Assembly (NCBI GenBank): GCA_016869975.1
Contig: VGCZ01000033.1
Location: 1 to 56,558 of the forward strand
Length of the DNA: 56,558 bases
Origin: Alphaproteobacteria bacterium
GTDB taxonomy: Bacteria; Pseudomonadota; Alphaproteobacteria; Reyranellales; Reyranellaceae
Direction of reading: 5' to 3'
The position numbers and the translations under genes were made by a program. The notes below the pieces were generated by a model, which searched no databases, was not told the origin of the DNA, and worked only from the letters and a program-made list of their open reading frames with translations. Positions 7,893 to 14,760 of this stretch are shown here, in pieces. Position 1 is the first letter of the stretch; the number at the start of each line of letters is the position of its first letter.

Positions 7893-8111
7893 TCACGGTC
7901 CGGCGAGGGCGTCGATCTCCTCGTCGGTCGGGAAGCGGCCGGTTTTCGCGCGCGTATAGGCCAGCGTCCCGTCGACCGTGATGTCGAACTGGCCGGACTT
8001 GCCGGGCGTCAGGGTGACGTCGGTGTGCCCGGACCGGGCAAGCAATTCCCTCACACGGAGGGCCTGCGGCTTGTAGCCTCAACCGCTGCAGTATTCGATC
8101 CGAACCTTCAT
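7893..8111 (-). CDS. SelW-like (Rdx family) protein, probable selenoprotein with in-frame TGA
   Basis: Reading from 8111 gives MKVRIEYCSG, then TGA (codon 11, 8081-8079), then GYKPQALRVRELL, GQFDITVDG and TGRFPTDEEI, ending at 7893 (72 codons with TGA read through). This is the SelW/SelT/Rdx thioredoxin-like family. The TGA falls exactly on the second redox residue of the CxxC/CxxU motif, so CSG-Sec is the expected active site. The frame is open on both sides and a stem-loop follows the TGA. The ATG overlaps the regulator stop (ATGA), so translation is coupled. The role would be thiol/selenol redox chemistry. The alternative is a nonsense-mutated Cys homologue. No selenocysteine-insertion gene is in this window. 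Confidence 0.75.
8039..8073 (-). promoter_or_regulatory. Candidate bacterial SECIS stem-loop
   Basis: In the mRNA downstream of the TGA, CAAGC (from +6) pairs with GCUUG (to +40) and an inner stem CCCUC/GAGGG closes a five-base loop CGUGU at +22 to +26. Distance and a GU-containing apical loop fit what is known of bacterial selenocysteine insertion elements. The pairing was found by eye, without folding energies. Confidence 0.55.
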
Positions 8112-8452
8112 GCGACCTTCCTCTTGCCGGCAGGAGGGGGCGGGCAGTAGATGTCAGCGAGCAGCGATATGACCCGTGCGGCCGCAGGATCGCCCAACCG
8201 ATAGAAGATCGTCTGCGCCTCGCGTCGCGTCCGCACCAGTTCGTCGGCACGCAGCTTGGCAAGGTGCTGTGAAAGCGCCGAACTGGACAATCCGACGCGC
8301 TTCGCAAGATCGCCGACGGTCGCTTCGCCAGTGGACAGTTCGCAGAGCACCATCAGCCGTCGTTCGTTGGACAGCGCGCGCATCAATCGAGCCGCCTGGT
8401 TTGCGGCGGCCGCGAAAGAAGCCTGATCGGGGAGGCTGACTGGACGCGGCAT
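8108..8452 (-). CDS. ArsR-family transcriptional regulator, BigR/SqrR-type persulfide sensor
   Basis: The 114-residue winged-helix repressor has the ArsR core (MRALSNERRLMVLCEL, then SSSALSQHLAKLR as recognition helix region, then EAQTIFYRL). It carries Cys37 in the LMVLCEL helix and Cys103 in DIYC near the C-terminus. Their spacing matches the cysteine pair that forms a disulfide or tetrasulfide bridge in BigR and SqrR, so it probably senses sulfane sulfur rather than metals (inference from family). A tandem operator TTAG-N6-CTAA lies directly upstream. It is co-transcribed with the SelW-like gene, and the sox operon is divergent. Confidence 0.85.
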   Translation of the reverse strand: MPRPVSLPDQASFAAAANQAARLMRALSNERRLMVLCELSTGEATVGDLAKRVGLSSSALSQHLAKLRADELVRTRREAQTIFYRLGDPAAARVISLLADIYCPPPPAGKRKVA

Positions 8453-8453
8453 G

Positions 8454-8482
8454 TTAGAGCTTGCTAAATTAGAATCTTATTG
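8454..8482. promoter_or_regulatory. Tandem operator TTAG-N6-CTAA (copy 1)
   Basis: TTAG AGCTTG CTAA at 8454-8467 is followed 15 bp later by TTAG AATCTT ATTG at 8469-8482, whose last half-site is degenerate. It begins two bases from the regulator start codon and lies about 75 bp upstream of soxXA. The same arrangement precedes the second BigR-like gene at 27322. Confidence 0.7.
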
Positions 8483-8555
8483 TAGTGTGGATCCTGGAGT
8501 ACTTCAATCGCGCAAATTACAAGTCGCGGGAAGGCCGAAACGAGGGAACGAAGAC

Positions 8556-9821
8556 GTGCAAGAGAGATCGGCCATCGTGCGATCGGTTGCATCGCTACTG
8601 GTAGCAATGACGACGATAGCAGTGTTTCAGGAGGCACGCGCGCAGCAGGCCGCGCCGCTGCATCTCGACGGGCCCGCCTCGCCGGCGCCCTGGACGCGCT
8701 ATCGCGACTGGAACAGGGCGACGTGGGATAACTACAACACGCTGGCCCAGCGTGAGCGCACGCCCAAGGCGCTGGGCAAGCCGCTCGATGTGGCGACGCC
8801 GATCGTCGGCGACGCGAAGAAGGGCCAGGATCTCGCGTTCTCGCGTGCGCGTGGCGGCGGCTGTCTCGCCTGCCATGTCATGGGCCCGCGATCGCTCGAG
8901 GCGCCGGGTAACGCCGGCCCCGATCTGTCGGAGATCGGCGACGCGGGACGGCCCGACGACTATCTGTTCAACTACATCTGGGATCCACGTCATCTCAATC
9001 CCGACTCGGCGATGCCGCCATGGGGCGCACACGGCTTCTACAGCCGCGAGGAGATCATCGACATCGTGGCGTTTCTCAAGACGCTGAAGACGCCCGCCAC
9101 CTTCCGCAACACGCTCGACGATCCTGCCAAGCGTCCGCTGCCGGTGGAGAACCGCGACGCGCTCGATCCGTTCGTCAATCCGGCCGCCGATCGCATCGAC
9201 ACCGGCGCGGCGCTGTTCGCCAAGGTGGGGCCATCGGGCAAGAGCTGCGCGTCCTGCCATGCCGACGCGAAGGCGTTCGCCGGCTGGGCGGTGCGCATGC
9301 CGAAGTGGAACGCGCAGGCGGGCAAGATGATGGGTGTCGAGGAGTTCGTCTTCCGGCACGCCAAGGCGACCACGGGCGCCGACCACCCGATGCAGGGGCG
9401 CGAGAACACCGACCTCAGCGTCTTCCTGCATTCGCTGTCGAACGGCCGGCCGATCGAGGTGGATCTTACGAGCCCGGACGCCAAGAGAATCTATGAATTC
9501 GGCAAGGTTCTCTACGACGCCAAGATCGGCCAGTTCAATTTCTCTTGCGCCGATTGCCATGCCGTCAGCAAAGGCGGTAACAAGTGGCTGCGCGGGCAAT
9601 ATGTCGGCGACGGCAAGGGGCAGATGGACCACTTCCCGCTCTGGCGAACCAGCCGGGGCAGCGGCGAAGTCTGGGACATCCGCAAGCGCCTGCAGTGGTG
9701 CAATGTGCAGGTACGAGCCAACGAGTTGCCGCCCGAAGCGGCGGAATACGACGCGCTGGAGCTCTACCTGAAGTCGCTCAGCCAGGGCATGCCGTTGACG
9801 GCGCCGAACATTCGGCACTGA
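8556..9821 (+). CDS. soxXA: Fused SoxX-SoxA cytochrome c (thiosulfate oxidation)
   Basis: The 421-residue periplasmic protein joins two normally separate Sox subunits. A signal peptide ends near ARA-QQ (residue 29). The SoxX domain has heme motif CLACH (103-107), NAGPDLSEIG and an NPDSAMPP Met-ligand loop. The SoxA domain has heme motifs CASCH (231-235) and CADCH (331-335), and RLQWCNVQVRA holds Cys382, the expected persulfide-forming ligand. SoxXA oxidatively joins thiosulfate to the SoxY carrier. The GTG start at 8556 has GAGGGA upstream and begins the signal peptide; the longer frame from 8451 crosses the operator. It is the first gene of the sox operon. Confidence 0.88.
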   Translation: MQERSAIVRSVASLLVAMTTIAVFQEARAQQAAPLHLDGPASPAPWTRYRDWNRATWDNYNTLAQRERTPKALGKPLDVATPIVGDAKKGQDLAFSRARGGGCLACHVMGPRSLEAPGNAGPDLSEIGDAGRPDDYLFNYIWDPRHLNPDSAMPPWGAHGFYSREEIIDIVAFLKTLKTPATFRNTLDDPAKRPLPVENRDALDPFVNPAADRIDTGAALFAKVGPSGKSCASCHADAKAFAGWAVRMPKWNAQAGKMMGVEEFVFRHAKATTGADHPMQGRENTDLSVFLHSLSNGRPIEVDLTSPDAKRIYEFGKVLYDAKIGQFNFSCADCHAVSKGGNKWLRGQYVGDGKGQMDHFPLWRTSRGSGEVWDIRKRLQWCNVQVRANELPPEAAEYDALELYLKSLSQGMPLTAPNIRH

Positions 9822-9850
9822 CCACGCATGCAGCTCAACGGAGGACTCGA

Positions 9851-10321
9851 ATGGAACCAACCTCTCCTGTGATCGCGCGACGCCGCGTGCTGGTTGGCGT
9901 CGCCGGCGCCGGCGCCGTCGGGCTGCTGACCCAGTTCGCCGCGCGTGGCGCCGGCGCGACGCCGGAAGCGGCCAAGGCGCTGCTTCAGACGCTCGCCAAG
10001 GGCGAGCCCAAGGAAGGCCGGATCGCCATCCGCGCACCGGAGATCGCCGAGAACGGCAACGCCGTTCCGGTGACGGTGGCGGTCGAAAGCCCGATGACCG
10101 ACAAGGATCACGTCACGGCGATCCACGTCGTGGCCGACGGCAATCCGAACCCCGGCGTCGCGTCGTTCACGCTGACGCCCCTGTCGGGCAAGGCCGAGGT
10201 GCAGATTCGCGTGCGCATGGCCTCGACGCAGAAGATCGTCGCCGTGGCGCAAATGAGCGACGGATCGCTGTGGACGGCGACGCGCGAGGTCAAGGTCACC
10301 ATCGGCGGCTGCGGCGGCTGA
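9851..10321 (+). CDS. soxY: SoxY, sulfur carrier subunit
   Basis: The 156-residue protein has a Tat-type leader (IARRRVLVGVAGAGAVGLL) and ends in the defining SoxY swinging arm IGGCGG. Its cysteine carries the sulfur intermediates during thiosulfate oxidation in the periplasm. The signal peptide shows folded export, probably together with SoxZ. It starts 29 bp after soxXA, with GGAGGA upstream, and is followed by soxZ. Confidence 0.95.
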   Translation: MEPTSPVIARRRVLVGVAGAGAVGLLTQFAARGAGATPEAAKALLQTLAKGEPKEGRIAIRAPEIAENGNAVPVTVAVESPMTDKDHVTAIHVVADGNPNPGVASFTLTPLSGKAEVQIRVRMASTQKIVAVAQMSDGSLWTATREVKVTIGGCGG

Positions 10322-10344
10322 ACCGGCGAACAAGGAGCAGGACC

Positions 10345-10674
10345 ATGGCGGACGATATCAAGCCGCGTATCCGAGTGCCGGCCAACCCGAAGAAGGGCGA
10401 GGTCATCGAGGTCAAGACGCTGATCACCCATCCGATGGAAACGGGTCAGCGCAAGGACGCCGCGGGCGCCACCATCCCGCGCAAGATCGTCAACACGATG
10501 ACCGTGACCTTCAACGGCAAGCCGGTGTTCCAGGCCAAGCTGGAGCCGGCGATCTCGGCCAATCCCTATCTGTCGTTCCACATGCGCGCCGAGGAGAGCG
10601 GCACGCTGAGCTTCACGTGGAAGGACGACGACGGCGCCGAGTACAAGGCTGAACAGAAGATCGCGGTGACGTAG
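10345..10674 (+). CDS. soxZ: SoxZ, sulfur carrier complex subunit
   Basis: The 109-residue protein matches SoxZ from end to end (RIRVPANPKKGEVIEVKTLI, HPMETGQRKD, MTVTFNGKPVF, LSFTWKDDDG). It has no signal peptide of its own and is expected to reach the periplasm bound to Tat-exported SoxY, forming the SoxYZ carrier. The start follows an AAGGAGCAGG ribosome binding site. The gene lies 23 bp after soxY. Confidence 0.95.
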   Translation: MADDIKPRIRVPANPKKGEVIEVKTLITHPMETGQRKDAAGATIPRKIVNTMTVTFNGKPVFQAKLEPAISANPYLSFHMRAEESGTLSFTWKDDDGAEYKAEQKIAVT

Positions 10675-10706
10675 GCGCGGGACCACACGGCGCAACGGAG
10701 AGGCGC

Positions 10707-12413
10707 ATGCTGACCCGGCGGGACCTCGTGCAGCTCGGCGCGGCGACGGCGGCATTGGGCGTCGCCGGACCGATGACGCGCGCGGTGGCGCAGCAGCGGC
10801 TGACGCAGGAGGACATCCTGCGCTTCGAGCCGGTCGGGCAGGTTACGCTGCTGCATTTCACCGACATGCACGCGCAGCTCGTGCCGGTGCATTTCCGTGA
10901 GCCGTCGGTGAATATCGGCGTCGGCGAGGTGGCCGGCCTGCCGCCGCATCTGGTCGGACCCCATCTGCTGCAAGCCTTCGGCGTCGCGGCCGGCTCGGCC
11001 GAAGCGTACGCGCTGACATCGGGCGACTTCGCCGCGCTGGCGAAAGGCTACGGCAAGGTCGGCGGCGTCGATCGCATGGCGACCCTGGTCAAGGCGATCC
11101 GCGCCGAGCGGCCCGGCCGCGTGCTGCTGCTGGATGGCGGCGACACCTGGCAGGGCTCCTACACCTCCGCCGTCACCAAAGGCGCCGACATGGTGCGCGT
11201 GGCGAAGGCGCTGGGCGTCGAGGGCATGACCGGGCACTGGGAATTCACCTACGGCGCCGAGCGCGTGAAGGAACTGGCGGGCCAACTCGGGTTTCCGTTT
11301 CTCGCCGGCAACGTCAAGGATACGGGCTTCGGCGATCCGGTGTTCGACGGCGAGACCATCGTCGAGCGCGGTGGCTTGCGCATCGGCCTGATCGGCCAGG
11401 CCTTTCCCTACACGCCGGTGGCCAACCCGCGTTGGCTGATCCCCGAGTGGTCGTTCGGGATCGAGGAGGACAAGCTTCGCGCACGGGTCGAAGCCCTGCG
11501 CGGCAAGGGCGTCGATCTGATCGTCCTGCTGAGCCACAACGGTTTCGACGTGGATCGCAAGCTGGCGTCGCGCGTGAGCGGGATCGACGTGATCCTGACC
11601 GGTCACACGCACGACGCGCTGCCAGCGGCGGTGCGGGTGGCGGATACGCTGCTGGTGGCGTCCGGCAGCCACGGCAAGTTCCTCTCCCGGCTCGATCTCG
11701 ATGTTCAAGATCGCAAGCTCAAGGCGTTCCGGTTCCGCCTTATGCCGATCTTCGCCGACGCGATCAGGCCCGATGCCGAGATGGCGACGCTGGTGAAGGA
11801 GATCCGCGCGCCGCACGAGGCGACCCTGTCGACGGTTCTGGCGCGCACCGAGTCGCTGCTCTATCGCCGCGGCAATTTCAACGGCACGTTCGATGACGTG
11901 ATCTGCCAGGCGCTGCTCAGCGAGCGCGACGCCGAGATCGCGCTGTCGCCCGGTTTCCGCTGGGGCGCCTCGCTGCTGCCGGGACAGGACATCACCACCG
12001 AGGATGTCCACAACCAGACCTCGATCACCTACCCGGCGGCTTATCGCACCGAGATGAAGGGATCATTCCTGCGCGAGATCCTCGAGGATGTCGCAGACAA
12101 CCTGTTCAACTCCGATCCCTACTACCAGCAGGGCGGCGACATGGTCCGCGTGGGGGGGCTGAGCTACGCCATCGACGTCGGCGCGCCGATGGGGCGGCGC
12201 ATCTCGGAGATGACCGTGCTGCGCACCGGCAAGCCGGTCGATCCGGCGGCGAGCTATGTCGTGAGCGGCTGGGCCTCCGTGAACGAGGGCACGCAGGGCC
12301 CGGCGGTGTCAGAGGTGGTGTCGGCGTATCTGCGTTCTGCGCGCACCGTCCGGGTCGAGCCGAACCGCCATGTCAGGGTGACAGGCGCGGATCCACGCGG
12401 CGTGATGGGCTGA
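10707..12413 (+). CDS. soxB: SoxB, S-sulfosulfanyl-L-cysteine sulfohydrolase
   Basis: The 568-residue dimanganese hydrolase removes the terminal sulfonate as sulfate from the SoxY-bound intermediate. It has a Tat leader (RRDLVQLGAATAALG) and the 5'-nucleotidase-like metallophosphoesterase motifs: TDMHAQ (52-57), DGGDTWQG, SHNGFDVD and GHTHD. The C-terminal domain contains SPGFRWG. Length is normal. The start follows GGAGAGG. Its position between soxZ and soxC matches the common sox order except that soxA is displaced into the soxX fusion. Confidence 0.95.
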   Translation: MLTRRDLVQLGAATAALGVAGPMTRAVAQQRLTQEDILRFEPVGQVTLLHFTDMHAQLVPVHFREPSVNIGVGEVAGLPPHLVGPHLLQAFGVAAGSAEAYALTSGDFAALAKGYGKVGGVDRMATLVKAIRAERPGRVLLLDGGDTWQGSYTSAVTKGADMVRVAKALGVEGMTGHWEFTYGAERVKELAGQLGFPFLAGNVKDTGFGDPVFDGETIVERGGLRIGLIGQAFPYTPVANPRWLIPEWSFGIEEDKLRARVEALRGKGVDLIVLLSHNGFDVDRKLASRVSGIDVILTGHTHDALPAAVRVADTLLVASGSHGKFLSRLDLDVQDRKLKAFRFRLMPIFADAIRPDAEMATLVKEIRAPHEATLSTVLARTESLLYRRGNFNGTFDDVICQALLSERDAEIALSPGFRWGASLLPGQDITTEDVHNQTSITYPAAYRTEMKGSFLREILEDVADNLFNSDPYYQQGGDMVRVGGLSYAIDVGAPMGRRISEMTVLRTGKPVDPAASYVVSGWASVNEGTQGPAVSEVVSAYLRSARTVRVEPNRHVRVTGADPRGVMG

Positions 12414-12446
12414 GGCACGACCAGGCAAGAGGAAAGGCGACGGTCG

Positions 12447-13724
12447 ATGAACGAGCGGACGAACAGTGGCGGCAGGCGCCGCTTTCTCGCACGCGCCGGT
12501 CTTGTCGGCGGCGCGGCGCTTGCCGGCGGGCTGCCGCCGGTGCGCGCGCTGGCCAAGGGCGAGGAGAACTTGCCGCCCAACGTGCCGGAATGGATGCGCA
12601 CCCTGGGGCCGGGCGTCACCGCGTCGCCCTATGGCACGCCGTCGCCGTTCGAGAAGGCGGTCGTGCGCCGTAGCGTGGAGTGGCTGACGGCGACAGAGCA
12701 GTCCTCGATCAACTTCACGCCGCTGCACGCGCTGGAGGGAATCATCACGCCCAGCGGGCTGTGCTTCGAACGGCATCACGGCGGCGTACCGGAGATCGAT
12801 CCGGAGCAGCACCGGCTGATGATCCATGGCATGGTCGAACGACCGCTGCTGTTCACCATGGATGACATCCTGCGCTTCCCGTCAGTGAGTCGCATCTACT
12901 TCGTCGAATGCCCGGCCAATGGCGGCATGGAATGGAAGGGCGCGCAGATGGATGGCGTCCAGTTCACGCATGGAATGGTCCATTGCTGTGAATGGACGGG
13001 CGTGAAGCTCTCGACGCTGTTGGCCGAGGCCGGCGTAAGCCCGTCGGCGAAATGGATCCTGGCGGAAGGCGCCGACGCCGCGGCCATGACCCGCTCGATT
13101 CCCCTGGAGAAGGCGCTCGACGACTGCCTTGTCTGCTACGCGCAGAACGGTGAGCGCATCCGGCCGGAGAACGGCTACCCACTGCGGCTCATCGTGCCGG
13201 GCTGGGAAGGCAACGTGAACATCAAGTGGCTGCGCCGCATCAAGCTGGGCGACCGTCCGTGGCACCATCGCGAGGAGACCTCGAAGTACACCGACCTGAT
13301 GCCCGACGGAAAGGCGCGGCAGTTCACCTTCCTCATGGAGGCGAACTCGGTGATCACGTCGCCCTGTCCGGAGAAGCCAATGAAGCACGGCAAGGGTTTC
13401 CACGAGATCAGGGGCATCGCCTGGTCCGGAAGCGGCAAGATCCGGCGCGTCGATGTGTCGACCGACGGCGGGGACAATTGGCGCACGGCGGAGCTGCAGG
13501 AGCCGGTGCTGTCGAAAGCCCTGACCCGGTTCCGCCTGCCGTGGACCTGGGATGGCGCGCCGGCGCTGCTGCAGGCGCGCGCCATCGACGAGAGCGGCTA
13601 CGTGCAGCCCACGATCGAGCAGTTGCGCAAGTCGCGTGGCCTGAACTCGATCTACCACAAGAACTCCATCCATACGTGGCGTGTGAACGCCGATGGCACG
13701 GTCAACAATGTCCAGATCATCTAG
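12447..13724 (+). CDS. soxC: SoxC, sulfane dehydrogenase molybdenum subunit
   Basis: The 425-residue protein is a sulfite-oxidase-family molybdoenzyme that, with SoxD, oxidises the sulfane sulfur still bound to SoxY. A Tat leader (GGRRRFLARAGLVGGAALAGG) leads to the Mo-cofactor domain. YFVECPANG holds the likely Mo-ligating Cys155, and HCCEWTGV is the SoxC-typical stretch that follows. The C-terminal half is the immunoglobulin-like dimerisation domain. Presence of SoxCD predicts complete oxidation of thiosulfate to sulfate without stored sulfur. The 3' end overlaps the start of soxD. Confidence 0.95.
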   Translation: MNERTNSGGRRRFLARAGLVGGAALAGGLPPVRALAKGEENLPPNVPEWMRTLGPGVTASPYGTPSPFEKAVVRRSVEWLTATEQSSINFTPLHALEGIITPSGLCFERHHGGVPEIDPEQHRLMIHGMVERPLLFTMDDILRFPSVSRIYFVECPANGGMEWKGAQMDGVQFTHGMVHCCEWTGVKLSTLLAEAGVSPSAKWILAEGADAAAMTRSIPLEKALDDCLVCYAQNGERIRPENGYPLRLIVPGWEGNVNIKWLRRIKLGDRPWHHREETSKYTDLMPDGKARQFTFLMEANSVITSPCPEKPMKHGKGFHEIRGIAWSGSGKIRRVDVSTDGGDNWRTAELQEPVLSKALTRFRLPWTWDGAPALLQARAIDESGYVQPTIEQLRKSRGLNSIYHKNSIHTWRVNADGTVNNVQII

Positions 13725-14385
13725 GCGCCGTCCGCTGGTCGCGATCGCCGCCGCCCTCCTGTCGGCGGCTCTCGTCGCGGGCGACGCGTTCGCGCAGGAT
13801 CGAGCGCCGCAGCGCTTCGGTTTCGGCCGCGCCGCCACGGCAGCGGAGATCAAGGGCTGGGATATCGACGTGCGCGCCGACGATGGCCTGGGCTTGCCGC
13901 CGGGCAAGGGCACGGTCGCCGCGGGCGAGAAGCTCTACCAGGAGCAGTGCGCCTCCTGTCACGGCGAGTTCGGAGAAGGCAATGGCCGCTGGCCGGAGCT
14001 GATCGGCGGCGAGAAAACCCTGAGGTCCGAGGATCCGCGCAAGACCGTTGCCAGCTTCTGGCCCTACGCGCCTGGCATCTTCGACTATGTCAGGCGGACC
14101 ATGCCGTTCGCCGCGCCGCAGTCGCTGAGCGACGACGATACCTATTCCATCGTCGCCTATCTGCTGAACATCAACGACCTGCTGCCGGCCGATGCCACGC
14201 TCGACGCCGCGGCGTTGAAGGCCATCCGCATGCCCAATCGAGACGGTTTCGTGCAGGGGGATCCACGCCCTGATGTGCCCGTGGGCGAGCCGTGCATGAG
14301 CAAGTGCCGGAAAGAGCCGCCGAGGATCACCAGCGACCTGGCCCAGCGCCTGGGCGTGACGCCGGACAATCGAAGACAAAAGTGA
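13693..14385 (+). CDS. soxD: SoxD-type monoheme cytochrome c
   Basis: The 230-residue exported cytochrome has a signal peptide ending near FAQ-DR and one heme motif CASCH (86-90). The conserved HGEFGEGNGRWPEL, PYAPGIFDYVRRTMPF and VPVGEPCMSKC regions are typical of SoxD. The classical Paracoccus SoxD is longer and carries two hemes; this one has only one CxxCH and is short. It would accept electrons from SoxC. The start overlaps soxC by 32 bp; the Met at 13708 is an alternative start with little change to the signal peptide. Confidence 0.85.
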   Translation: MARSTMSRSSRRRPLVAIAAALLSAALVAGDAFAQDRAPQRFGFGRAATAAEIKGWDIDVRADDGLGLPPGKGTVAAGEKLYQEQCASCHGEFGEGNGRWPELIGGEKTLRSEDPRKTVASFWPYAPGIFDYVRRTMPFAAPQSLSDDDTYSIVAYLLNINDLLPADATLDAAALKAIRMPNRDGFVQGDPRPDVPVGEPCMSKCRKEPPRITSDLAQRLGVTPDNRRQK

Positions 14386-14452
14386 ACGCAAGCATCTAGA
14401 ATAGATATCGCCCGCGCCCGATGCGCTGGCCGATGAAGCGGGGGGGGACGCG

Positions 14453-14749
14453 ATGATTCTCTACAGGGCGGCACTGGCCGCCGCGCTTGTGCTGGTGGGT
14501 GCCGCGCCGACCATGGCCCAGACCGGCCAGGCCATGGCGCAGACCTGCTACGTTTGTCATGGGCCGGGCGTTAAAGGCGCTGGCCAGATCGTCGGCCTGG
14601 TCGGGCTGCCCAAGGACCACCTCGTCCGGCAGATGGCCGACTTCAAGGCCGACAAGCGCCCGGGCACGATCATGAATCGCATCGCCAAGGGATACACCGA
14701 CGAGCAGCTCGCGCTGATCGCCGAGTACCTCGCGGCGCTGAAGAAGTAG
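14453..14749 (+). CDS. Small cytochrome c (SoxE / FccA-like)
   Basis: The 98-residue protein has a cleavable signal peptide (AAPTMAQ) and a single heme motif CYVCH (32-36), followed by GPGVKGAGQIVGL. Small cytochromes of this kind form the heme subunit of flavocytochrome c sulfide dehydrogenase. The next gene encodes the matching flavoprotein 11 bp downstream, so the two probably form a SoxEF-type complex in the periplasm. Confidence 0.82.
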   Translation: MILYRAALAAALVLVGAAPTMAQTGQAMAQTCYVCHGPGVKGAGQIVGLVGLPKDHLVRQMADFKADKRPGTIMNRIAKGYTDEQLALIAEYLAALKK

Positions 14750-14760
14750 GGGAGGCCGCC

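Noticed and set aside
8079-8081. The TGA in the SelW-like frame as a simple nonsense mutation
   Set aside because: It falls exactly on the known Sec position, flanking family patterns are intact on both sides and a stem-loop follows. The pseudogene option remains open but is less likely.
8451-8555. ATG at 8451 as the start of soxXA
   Set aside because: It would place the tandem operator within the coding region and put 35 non-signal residues before a good signal peptide; GTG at 8556 has a proper ribosome binding site.
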